DNA from: CAYPJE01 sp964410945
GTDB taxonomy: Bacteria; Fidelibacterota; Marinisomatia; Marinisomatales; TCS56
Assembly (NCBI GenBank): GCA_964410945.1
Contig: CAYPJE010000035.1
Span: 1-32,910, forward strand
Length of the DNA: 32,910 nt
Direction: 5' to 3'
Of this stretch, positions 1 through 7,139 are shown piece by piece. A program made the translations under genes and the position numbers. The first letter of the stretch is position 1; the number at the start of each line of letters is the position of its first letter. The notes beneath the pieces are model-generated. The model saw only the letters and a program-made list of their open reading frames with translations, searched no databases and was not told where the DNA came from.

Positions 1-426
1 AAGTACTCTCATTAAATCAGCCTTTTTGTGTCCAAACGTTTTTGAAGACGGACACGAAGACACAAACTGAAAATCCTCAGGCTTTGTATCCAGTGCTACC
101 CATATATTTAAACTTGATGTAGACAGATTTGTATCCACTGTGAAAAATGCTTTAGTGGAATAATTATTATCAAAAAAATCACTGATATCTTTACTATCGG
201 CACTATAGTCAGATAGAAAGGCCTTCTGACTCCTGATTGTCCAGCCCTGCATCAGATCCAGAATGTACTGATTTACCGAAAAGAGTACCGCGTCAAGCTG
301 CCTTTCATAAACACCAGATATCAACACTTCTGTTTCAGATAATTCGTTGAATTCAAAGACCGTAAAAATGAGAACGGGCAGCAGAATCAATGTGATGATT
401 ATCAGTGTTAATTGTTTCAGCTTCAT
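1..426 (-). CDS. N-terminal part of a membrane sensor protein (possible histidine kinase), cut by window edge
   Basis: An open frame of 142 codons runs from an ATG at 426 off the left edge without a stop. The protein begins MKLKQLTLIIITLILLPVL, one membrane helix at about residues 5-24. An extracytoplasmic region follows with a helical stretch (ERQLDAVLFSVNQYILDLM). This layout, a TM helix followed by a helical sensor region, resembles the start of sensor histidine kinases in FCB bacteria, but no kinase domain lies inside the window, so the function is inferred. It sits 58 bases downstream of the TonB-C gene on the same strand and may share its transcript. No clear Shine-Dalgarno site precedes the ATG. 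A chemoreceptor or other membrane sensor is also possible. Confidence 0.6.
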   Translation of the reverse strand, partial: MKLKQLTLIIITLILLPVLIFTVFEFNELSETEVLISGVYERQLDAVLFSVNQYILDLMQGWTIRSQKAFLSDYSADSKDISDFFDNNYSTKAFFTVDTNLSTSSLNIWVALDTKPEDFQFVSSCPSSKTFGHKKADLMRVL

Positions 427-484
427 TTCAATGCGTCTATATTCACCGAATTTACATTATCAGCCGATTTTATTTTCCAGTGGA

Positions 485-892
485 TTATTGCATTTTAAAA
501 GTAATTGGCAAATACATACCTACTGACACCGGAACTCCATTTCGATAGGCCGGATTCCAGTTGATTGAGGTAATTGCATTAACAGCCGAATCGCAAAATG
601 GCTGGGCGCAATTTTTGTTCACTATTTTATAATCGGCCACTTGACCCTGGGAATCTATGGAAATCCAGATTAACAGATGCGCTTCAAAATCCATACTGTA
701 ATTGCCATCCGGGAAATACAGTTTTTCCTGCAATGAGGTATAGCCACCGACTGGTGTCGGCAATTGTTCTAGTAGTATTTCATAGTACTCGTTAACCTTT
801 TGGGATGAATCCGTCGGCACCTGGGCCGGAGCATTGGCAAATAATAAACCCATGACACTGGGAATTATAATGACCTTGATTAGTTTAACCAT
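485..892 (-). CDS. Secreted TonB C-terminal domain protein
   Basis: A 135-residue protein. An upstream in-frame ATG would add 15 residues, but the ATG at 892 is preceded by AAAGGA at 6 bases and gives a clean signal peptide (MVKLIKVIIIPSVMGLLFA), so I place the start there. The C-terminal half (from about residue 65) looks like a TonB C-terminal domain: a strand with DSQGQVADYKIV, then a helix with DSAVNAITSINWNPAYRNG and the final strands. There is no proline-rich linker and no inner-membrane anchor beyond the signal peptide, so it is not a classical energy transducer. Free TonB-C proteins are common in FCB genomes and their roles are mostly unknown. It may be cotranscribed with the sensor-like gene downstream. 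Confidence 0.75.
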   Translation of the reverse strand: MVKLIKVIIIPSVMGLLFANAPAQVPTDSSQKVNEYYEILLEQLPTPVGGYTSLQEKLYFPDGNYSMDFEAHLLIWISIDSQGQVADYKIVNKNCAQPFCDSAVNAITSINWNPAYRNGVPVSVGMYLPITFKMQ

Positions 893-939
893 TGTTTGTC
901 CTTTCATAGATTTGATCAGCCTGATTTTATCAGACAAAC

Positions 940-969
940 TGTATACCGATGGTCATGGTGAAGTAACAA
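940..969 (-). promoter_or_regulatory. Possible sigma-70 promoter for the TonB-C gene
   Basis: Read on the minus strand, TTGTTA (964-969) and TATACA (940-945) are separated by 18 bases and lie about 50 bases upstream of the ATG at 892. The match is partial and was judged by eye. Confidence 0.3.
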
Positions 970-1075
970 TATGTAATTAAATGTCATCGTTCTTGCAGAT
1001 TATTGACCATAACAGTAAGCTATACGACCTAGAACAGTTAAATATCTGGCTATAGAGCAATCAAGTTATACTAAC

Positions 1076-3910
1076 ATGAAAAGAACAATATTTAAACACA
1101 GTATAGTAATAATTAAATATTCAATACTGATTGTCCTTTCAATTACATACCGCTTGGCAGGTCAAACAGGGACGATCAATTCTGTCTCATCCCCGGATAG
1201 GGAATGGGCTATTATTTCGGCTGAACAATTTGACCTGATATTTCCTGCGGAGATCGACAGCAAGGCTAAATTATTGGCTGGCAAGCTGAACTATATTATT
1301 AACAGACAAAATTCTGATTTTTCCAAACCGACCGGAAAAATTGCCATTATTCTTCAAAATCGCACCATGTATTCAAATGCCTGGGTACAGTTGGGGCCAC
1401 GGAAAACACAATGGAATCTGGTGCCCCCTCAAAGTACAATAATCGGCAATCTTGACTGGCTTGATTTAATAGCAATACATGAATATCGGCATGTCATTCA
1501 ATATGATAATACCCGTCAGGGTTTAATTAAGCTAATTTCTGGAATTACCGGCGAATTTGGGTGGGATATAATATCGATGTTATCTGTCCCACTTTGGTAT
1601 TGGGAAGGTGACGCCGTTGGGCAGGAAACAAATTTGACGTTCGGCGGTCGGGGAAGATTACCGGAATTTCATACCGAATTCAGAGCTGCCCTAAATTCGT
1701 TTGGGATTCAGAGTTACGAATATGCCTATTTGAATTCATATAATTATTATTTTCCTGATCACTATCGTCTGGGATATATACTGCATAGTTACATATCAGA
1801 GGTTTACGGGCACGAAGTCTGGAAGCAAGTGCTGGCACATACTTCAAGATGGGCTGTTCGTCCTTATCCATTTTCAGCTGGTTTGAAAAAAGCCACCGGA
1901 AAGACTTTGGATGAACTCTATTTTGAAGCGCTGATCGGTTATTATTCTGATTGGCAAAAGGATATACAAAGCCTGGAAATAACTGCTGCCAAAACAATAA
2001 ATATCCGTCGAAAACAGACTTGGACTTCTTACAGTTACCCGCAATACATTTCTGATAATGATATTCTGGCCATTAAATACGGGATTGGCGATATTCCACA
2101 ATTCATTGTAATTAATTGTAACACGGGAAATGAAGAACAGCTTTTTATGCCCGGATGGATAACAGAGAATCATTTTTCCTGTAGCCAGAATAAAATCGTC
2201 TGGTGCGAAGAAGAACCGGATCAAAGATGGTGGGGGGAAAGTACAAATAAATTAATGGTCTATAATATTGCTTCGGAGATGCTGCAGACAATTAGGCATA
2301 CACGATACCAGTCTCCCGTTCTATCAAATAATGGGGAGGTCATTGCTGTTGTTGAGGTCAATCCGGATGGAAGCAGCAATTTGGTATTGGTCAATGCTAA
2401 TACCGGGTTAAAAAATAATTCATATTCTTTCACTTCCGATGCTCAACTGTCTTCTCCCACCTGGAAAAAGGGTGATAATCAATTATTGGTTATCGTTGCG
2501 CAAAATGGAATACGATCGCTGGTTGAAATAGATAATTTATCCGGTTATAAGCGTGTGCTATTTGAAACATCGGAAGTAATATCACAACCAACCATATCAG
2601 GAAATTATGTATTCTACAATTCCAATTACTCGGGTATTGATAACATCTATGCCTTTGATATCATTAATGAAAAACACTATCAAATTACTTCGCGAAAGTT
2701 CAGGGCCGTCAATGGTTGCGTGAATAATCAAGGTACCCAATTAATATTCTCTGATTATTCCGGTAATGGGTATGATATTGCCGGAATGAAGCTTGATTCA
2801 TCGAATTGGATCCCGAAAGACTCGCTTTCGGCAATACATACGTATCCTGCAATAAGTGATAGTACCTGGATTTCTCAATTTGAATCACCACCGGAAATTG
2901 AATACAACAAATCTGACTACACACATAAATTAATAAATATCCATTCCTGGTTTCCCTATTTTGAATTCGGAACTGAGAATATTGGGTTCAAATGGATTTC
3001 CAATGACCTGATGGGTTATCTGAATTCCACCTTTGCCATATTTCATAACACCATGGAAAATACCTTTAATTCCGAACTTGCATTGAATTATCAAAAATTA
3101 TATCCAGTAATCGGATTAATGATCAGGACCGGAGGGCGCCGCGCTGGATTGTACAGTTCCGATGATGAATTAAGCGAATTCAGATGGAATGAAAAATCAT
3201 TGGGACTGAATGTGGGAATACCCGGACTTTTAACAATCAATTCGTTTACGATGCAATATTATCTTGGGAGTGGTTTTAATTATAATCAAATATCTAATAG
3301 CAGTAATATTGGTCAAATTGAAAACGGTCACTTTCTATCGTCAACTCTCCAGGGTAACGCAAACATAAGTCAGCGCAAAAGTGCATTGGATATAATCAGT
3401 CCCAGAGCAGTAGAAACCAACTTCGCTTACCGATATGTCCCCGGTGATAATGACAGCGAAGCTTCAAGACAATTATTTGGGAATCTTCTGTTTAATATTC
3501 CAGGGTTCAATAAGTATCATGCCTGGCAATTACGCTTCGAGCATGAACAGCAATCCGGTGAATATCACTTTTTGTCAGAAGCGCTCAACCCGAGGGGGTA
3601 TTTTAGCCTGCCTACGTTTAATGATTTTACATCCTTCGCACTGAATTATCATTTCCCATTCGGATATCCTGATATTAAGCTGGGACGATTACTATTTATC
3701 AATCGTCTTAAGATGAATATCTTCAACGACTATGCAACCACTGGATCCAGAACATCAAAAACCTATTATCATTCAGTCGGTTTGGAAATATTGGTTGAAA
3801 GCCATATTATGAGATTTATAGCCCCCGTGGATTGGGGAATTCGCATTGCTTTTCCAACAACTGAGAAGCAAATTAATTTTATGATACTATTATTTGGTTC
3901 TGACCGATAA
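1076..3910 (+). CDS. Large secreted gluzincin metallopeptidase with TolB-like propeller and predicted C-terminal beta-barrel
   Basis: 944 residues with an N-terminal signal peptide (about 1-29). The peptidase part carries HEYRH at 135-139 (HExxH zinc motif) and a second conserved glutamate, E177 in WYWEGDA, the arrangement of peptidase-MA-like gluzincins. From about 310 to 600 there are repeated strand motifs of the TolB/WD40 kind, for example IDNIYAFDI and GNGYDIAGM, consistent with a beta-propeller. From about 620 to the end alternating aromatic/polar strands suggest an outer-membrane or surface-antigen beta-barrel. A likely role is cleavage or processing of protein at the cell surface, but no substrate is suggested. 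The gene is AT-rich compared with the right half of the window. No Shine-Dalgarno site precedes the ATG. It stands alone on its strand, upstream of a small secreted protein. Confidence 0.75.
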   Translation: MKRTIFKHSIVIIKYSILIVLSITYRLAGQTGTINSVSSPDREWAIISAEQFDLIFPAEIDSKAKLLAGKLNYIINRQNSDFSKPTGKIAIILQNRTMYSNAWVQLGPRKTQWNLVPPQSTIIGNLDWLDLIAIHEYRHVIQYDNTRQGLIKLISGITGEFGWDIISMLSVPLWYWEGDAVGQETNLTFGGRGRLPEFHTEFRAALNSFGIQSYEYAYLNSYNYYFPDHYRLGYILHSYISEVYGHEVWKQVLAHTSRWAVRPYPFSAGLKKATGKTLDELYFEALIGYYSDWQKDIQSLEITAAKTINIRRKQTWTSYSYPQYISDNDILAIKYGIGDIPQFIVINCNTGNEEQLFMPGWITENHFSCSQNKIVWCEEEPDQRWWGESTNKLMVYNIASEMLQTIRHTRYQSPVLSNNGEVIAVVEVNPDGSSNLVLVNANTGLKNNSYSFTSDAQLSSPTWKKGDNQLLVIVAQNGIRSLVEIDNLSGYKRVLFETSEVISQPTISGNYVFYNSNYSGIDNIYAFDIINEKHYQITSRKFRAVNGCVNNQGTQLIFSDYSGNGYDIAGMKLDSSNWIPKDSLSAIHTYPAISDSTWISQFESPPEIEYNKSDYTHKLINIHSWFPYFEFGTENIGFKWISNDLMGYLNSTFAIFHNTMENTFNSELALNYQKLYPVIGLMIRTGGRRAGLYSSDDELSEFRWNEKSLGLNVGIPGLLTINSFTMQYYLGSGFNYNQISNSSNIGQIENGHFLSSTLQGNANISQRKSALDIISPRAVETNFAYRYVPGDNDSEASRQLFGNLLFNIPGFNKYHAWQLRFEHEQQSGEYHFLSEALNPRGYFSLPTFNDFTSFALNYHFPFGYPDIKLGRLLFINRLKMNIFNDYATTGSRTSKTYYHSVGLEILVESHIMRFIAPVDWGIRIAFPTTEKQINFMILLFGSDR

Positions 3911-3958
3911 TTGTATATAGATTCATCCAAAATAAATCTTATTTCCAATTTCAAATGC

Positions 3959-3972
3959 CTTATTTAAATAAG
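3959..3972. repeat. Perfect 14-base palindrome before the 3984 gene
   Basis: CTTATTTAAATAAG reads the same on both strands and lies 12 bases before the ATG at 3984, next to the GTGGGGAT ribosome-binding region. It could be an operator or simply AT-rich chance sequence. Confidence 0.3.
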
Positions 3973-3983
3973 TGGGGATAAAA

Positions 3984-4436
3984 ATGAAAAAAGTTGCGTT
4001 AGTATTTCTATTCTTATCACTGACATTCCTCTGTGGTCAGGTGATTCACCAGGAATATCCACTGGGGAAGGTTACTCTGGATAACGGTATCATTATCGAA
4101 GGTAAGGAACTGCTGATCACGAAGGAAAAAGTTTCAATTACCGTTGGTGGATCAGCACAAAGTTTTGATATATCCAATGTGGTCCAGATTATGGCCAAAC
4201 AGGGGAAAGGAAAGAAATTCGGAGGTTACTGTGCCGGTGGATGCATAGGCGTTTCATTTGGGTTGTACGGTGCAGCGGGCGGAAAAGGAGTTGATGAAGA
4301 CGGTAATGAAGTGGATATTCCCCTTGGAGCCTATGCGGCTTCATCATTATTATATGGAGCATTATCATACGGGATAGGATATCTTGCCGGCATAGCCAGC
4401 GATAGTTGGCAATTGGTTTACTTCAAAACTGATTAA
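3984..4436 (+). CDS. Small secreted protein of unknown function, glycine-rich C-terminal half
   Basis: 150 residues. A GTG four codons upstream is in frame, but the ATG at 3984 lies behind GTGGGGAT and opens a good signal peptide (MKKVALVFLFLSLTFLCG). The mature part starts with a short beta-rich module (LDNGIIIEGKELLITKEK, ending in FDISNVVQIM), the pattern of small LSm-like beta modules often seen in secreted FCB proteins. It is followed by a glycine- and alanine-rich hydrophobic region (GGYCAGGCIGVSFGLYGAAGG and a second stretch near residues 115-135) that may span or attach to a membrane. The cysteine near residue 17 is not in a good lipobox. I do not recognise a named family. An intrinsic terminator follows 24 bases after the stop, so it is probably the end of its transcript. 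Confidence 0.65.
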   Translation: MKKVALVFLFLSLTFLCGQVIHQEYPLGKVTLDNGIIIEGKELLITKEKVSITVGGSAQSFDISNVVQIMAKQGKGKKFGGYCAGGCIGVSFGLYGAAGGKGVDEDGNEVDIPLGAYAASSLLYGALSYGIGYLAGIASDSWQLVYFKTD

Positions 4437-4460
4437 CCCTAAAAAACAGATTTCAACCAT

Positions 4461-4495
4461 AAACAGGTAGGGATATTTCTTTACCTGTTTTTATT
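4461..4495 (+). terminator. Intrinsic terminator after the 3984 gene
   Basis: AAACAGGTA (4461-4469) pairs perfectly with TACCTGTTT (4482-4490), giving a 9-base stem with a 12-base loop, and the right arm runs into further T residues (TTATT). It lies 24 bases past the stop at 4436 and 18 bases before the next ATG. Confidence 0.75.
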
Positions 4496-4512
4496 AGGAT
4501 CAGGAGTAAATA

Positions 4513-5199
4513 ATGAATAGAACAGCTTTTATCACCGGCGCCAATCGTGGACTTGGTCTGGAATTAGTCCGGCAGTTGATTAATGAGGGGTATCTGATCT
4601 ATGCCGGATGTCGTAAACCGAAGGAAGCAACAGCCCTTAATCAGCTACTGCCATCCGAAAGGATAATACTTTTGGACGTAAACAATCCAACATCGATCGA
4701 TGAAGCGGGTAGTTATTTATCAGCCAATATCAACAAGCTTGATTTATTAATAAATAACGCCGGTGTCGGTGAAAGCGACGATTCTTCGCTATCGACGGTA
4801 AATGCAACCGCAATGGCTAACACCTTCAATACCAATGTTATCGGGCCATTACTGGTAGTTAAGGTATTATCCGGTATACTCAAAGCTGGAAGTAAAATAA
4901 TTAACATTTCCTCGTTAATGGGGTCGGTTGCCGATAACACCAGTGGCGGCTATTATAGTTACCGAACCAGTAAAGCCGGATTGAACATGGTTTCACGTAA
5001 TCTGAGCATTGAATTACGTTCACGCGATATTGCTGTAATAAATATGCATCCCGGTTGGGTCCGAACCGATATGGGAGGTACAAATGCGCCTTTAAGCGTT
5101 GATGAATCAATTGCCGGCCTGTTAGAAGTGATTTTTAATTGTGGTTTGGAAGAATCAGGAAAATTCCTGAATTGGAAAGGCGATGAATTAGACTGGTAA
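4513..5199 (+). CDS. Short-chain dehydrogenase/reductase (SDR family)
   Basis: 228 residues, usual for a classical SDR. The cofactor motif TGANRGLG lies at about residues 8-15, the NNAG motif near 80-84, the catalytic serine at S133 or S134 (NISSLMG), and the YxxxK pair at Y150 and K154 (YRTSK). The stretch HPGWVRTDMGG near 178-188 is the usual post-catalytic loop. The enzyme should be a cytosolic NAD(P)-dependent oxidoreductase; the substrate cannot be told. The acidic-free start of the fold (TGANRGLGLELVRQL) does not settle NAD versus NADP. It has its own space after a terminator and ends directly against the stop of the convergent gene at 5200, with no intergenic sequence. The closest general type is the C-factor/sniffer-like SDR group. 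Confidence 0.88.
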   Translation: MNRTAFITGANRGLGLELVRQLINEGYLIYAGCRKPKEATALNQLLPSERIILLDVNNPTSIDEAGSYLSANINKLDLLINNAGVGESDDSSLSTVNATAMANTFNTNVIGPLLVVKVLSGILKAGSKIINISSLMGSVADNTSGGYYSYRTSKAGLNMVSRNLSIELRSRDIAVINMHPGWVRTDMGGTNAPLSVDESIAGLLEVIFNCGLEESGKFLNWKGDELDW

Positions 5200-6132
5200 T
5201 TAACCCTTCCAGATTTTCAGACGCAGCTGATAGACCTGCTCCAAAACAACGCGTGAAACCGGTGTCCAGATTTTTCGATACTGTTGATTACTCCACTCCT
5301 TGAAGGAAAACAGGAACATGTCCCGTGGATAGGGCTGGGCGGTTGTCAGGGGATTGATATATATGGTCCTTTTATCAAAGTACCAGTCATAACCGATCCA
5401 TCCAACCGTAAATAATGGCAGGATGGTCGTCGCCAGACGGTAGTTACTGCCAGTTGCGGCCGTACCGAGTATCTCTGATTCTGGTAAAAAGTCATTGGCA
5501 CTACTGGTCAAAGCATTGATCAAAGCAGGGATCGCATCAGGCGAAAATAACCCGCCTGACAAGTCATCCTTGAAATATTTAAAAGTTTTAACAGTTGTTA
5601 AACCAAGCAACAGACCTGTACCTGACAGACACCCGCGTTTAACTGACACATCGAATCGTTCTGCGCTCATACGGATAGAGGTTATTTCTAAAAGTGGAAT
5701 TTTTATTGCCTGTGAGGTGTCGTTGATGGTTAGGTAGACTACGGGATTGGTCATTCTTCCGTCAAAAAATATTTGCTTATAGTTTACCGTATCACCGGTA
5801 GCTGATATGACATACCCGCTGTATCTTTCAATATAATTGAGACGGTCCATCAGGGAACGGCTGTAGTACAAAATCTTACCAAAATCATTATAGGCATAGT
5901 AAACAGAATGGAGCGGCAGGCTCTGCGGGCTAACTGAGTTTTCAGCTTTATAGTAAAGTGAATCGCGATCCATTTCGGTAACATAGCCAATAATGGCTTC
6001 GCCGCTTGTCTGGACAATAATATCTGTAACTTCGGCTTTCAGGCCGGCAATTGCCAGCAACAGAGAAACGGTACAAATTGATAAGTTTTTTCGCAAGATA
6101 ATGATTTGTTTGATGGAATAAGTTAAATTCAT
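5200..6132 (-). CDS. Secreted protein of unknown function with LSm-like beta modules
   Basis: 310 residues from the ATG at 6132. The open frame extends 56 codons further, but that part is antisense to the divergent gene. A TTG at 6096 would give a tighter signal peptide (RKNLSICTVSLLLAIAGLKA) and more room between the two divergent genes, so it is a real alternative start. After the signal peptide a beta module reads GEAIIGYVTEMDRDSLYY, ending in PLHSVYYAYND; a second, looser copy seems to end in IPLLEITSIRM. The rest contains a hydrophobic stretch near 190-205 and another near 250-265. I recognise no enzyme motif. The module resembles the one in the 3984 protein. The stop abuts the stop of the SDR gene. 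Confidence 0.65.
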   Translation of the reverse strand: MNLTYSIKQIIILRKNLSICTVSLLLAIAGLKAEVTDIIVQTSGEAIIGYVTEMDRDSLYYKAENSVSPQSLPLHSVYYAYNDFGKILYYSRSLMDRLNYIERYSGYVISATGDTVNYKQIFFDGRMTNPVVYLTINDTSQAIKIPLLEITSIRMSAERFDVSVKRGCLSGTGLLLGLTTVKTFKYFKDDLSGGLFSPDAIPALINALTSSANDFLPESEILGTAATGSNYRLATTILPLFTVGWIGYDWYFDKRTIYINPLTTAQPYPRDMFLFSFKEWSNQQYRKIWTPVSRVVLEQVYQLRLKIWKG

Positions 6133-6139
6133 TTTGCTT

Positions 6140-6805
6140 ATGCGTCTAAAAATTATTTTATTAATTATTCTTACCAGTTGTTTAATCCCTGGCAAACCCG
6201 GATTCGAGACCGGGTTTATGTTCGGCTGGTACGAACCCGAACTCACAGGATTAGATACATCGCTGGAAAGTTCAGCCTCCGGTTCGGATGCACTCCGCAA
6301 GAATGTCTTGATGGGCTATGATATTTCATTCGGACTCTTTCCCAGCGTCCGGGTGGGAATTGCCCAGGGTGGGTCATATTACTCCGGTGAAGATGATACA
6401 ACCAGCTTTAACCGGAAATTGATCTATCGTATGATTTATGTAGAAACCTATTACCGGATCATGCGCCGGGTTGAATTGAATTTCGCTATGGCACCGATGT
6501 GGAACCGTGGAGTAATCAATCTTGATACCCAGAATAAAGAAAAGGTGTGGGACGCCACGGTAGGGGATTACAAATTGCAGGTGAAGGCACCGGAAAAAAT
6601 GACCGTAAATTTCTATGGTTATTCAAGCACAATTGGTATCCGCTATTACCTGTTGAGCTGGCTGGCAATCGATTTGAAAACCGGGTTTATGATAAACAAT
6701 TATAATCCGGGAAACTGGAAGAATGACGGGGAAAAGGTAACCGGACCAGTCCTGGACATGAAACAGGAACCATTTTACACCCTGCGTCTGATATTTTCAT
6801 GGTAA
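6140..6805 (+). CDS. Outer-membrane beta-barrel-like secreted protein
   Basis: 221 residues. A TTG at 6134 is in frame, but the ATG at 6140 starts a compact signal peptide (MRLKIILLIILTSC). LTSC fits a lipobox with C14 as the lipidated residue, though a lipidated barrel would be odd; signal peptidase I cleavage near PGKPG is possible. The mature part alternates hydrophobic and polar residues with many tyrosines (YVETYYRIMRRVELNFAMAP, YSSTIGIRYYLLSWLAIDL) and ends with an aromatic (LRLIFSW), typical of 8- to 10-strand outer-membrane barrels. There is no visible Shine-Dalgarno site. The start lies 7 bases from the start of the divergent gene. Its last bases overlap the next gene. Confidence 0.65.
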   Translation: MRLKIILLIILTSCLIPGKPGFETGFMFGWYEPELTGLDTSLESSASGSDALRKNVLMGYDISFGLFPSVRVGIAQGGSYYSGEDDTTSFNRKLIYRMIYVETYYRIMRRVELNFAMAPMWNRGVINLDTQNKEKVWDATVGDYKLQVKAPEKMTVNFYGYSSTIGIRYYLLSWLAIDLKTGFMINNYNPGNWKNDGEKVTGPVLDMKQEPFYTLRLIFSW

Positions 6806-7134
6806 TCAGAACAGTTGTCCTGATAATTATTCTCACTGTTGTCTTATCTGCCAACGATGAGAAACCAGCTGATCCATGTGAAACTGAGCTGATTGCAAAA
6901 GTGGAAAAGGATGGCTTGAAATCCATTCGTTTTTTCCAGTTGCCCAAATATCTGTGGCAGGCCAGAAAATGCCAGGCGGCCCGTAAATCAAATCTGATTT
7001 CAAGAATGGAGAATAAACAATTGGATTCCGATTTCAACGAATCAAAAAACCTGAGTGGCTGTACATCTTCCTGTGTCTATATCGCAGTGGTCTCAGTCGT
7101 CTATTTCTATGCTTCACAGTCATTAAAAAAATAA
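6799..7134 (+). CDS. Small exported protein of unknown function
   Basis: 111 residues, beginning inside the last two codons of the barrel gene (ATGGTAA overlap), so translation is probably coupled. It has an N-terminal signal or anchor helix (MVIRTVVLIIILTVVLSAN), a charged middle with paired cysteines (residue 27 and KCQAARK), and a hydrophobic C-terminal helix starting at CTSSCVYIAVVSVVYFYA. The middle is therefore probably extracytoplasmic and the C-terminus membrane-bound. I recognise no family. It lies in a row of same-strand exported proteins (6140, 6799, 7140, 9199) that look like one operon. Confidence 0.6.
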   Translation: MVIRTVVLIIILTVVLSANDEKPADPCETELIAKVEKDGLKSIRFFQLPKYLWQARKCQAARKSNLISRMENKQLDSDFNESKNLSGCTSSCVYIAVVSVVYFYASQSLKK

Positions 7135-7139
7135 TCACC

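Noticed and set aside
6134..6139. TTG at 6134 as start of the beta-barrel gene
   Set aside because: The ATG at 6140 gives the signal peptide directly, and TTG would move the start to within one base of the divergent start codon.
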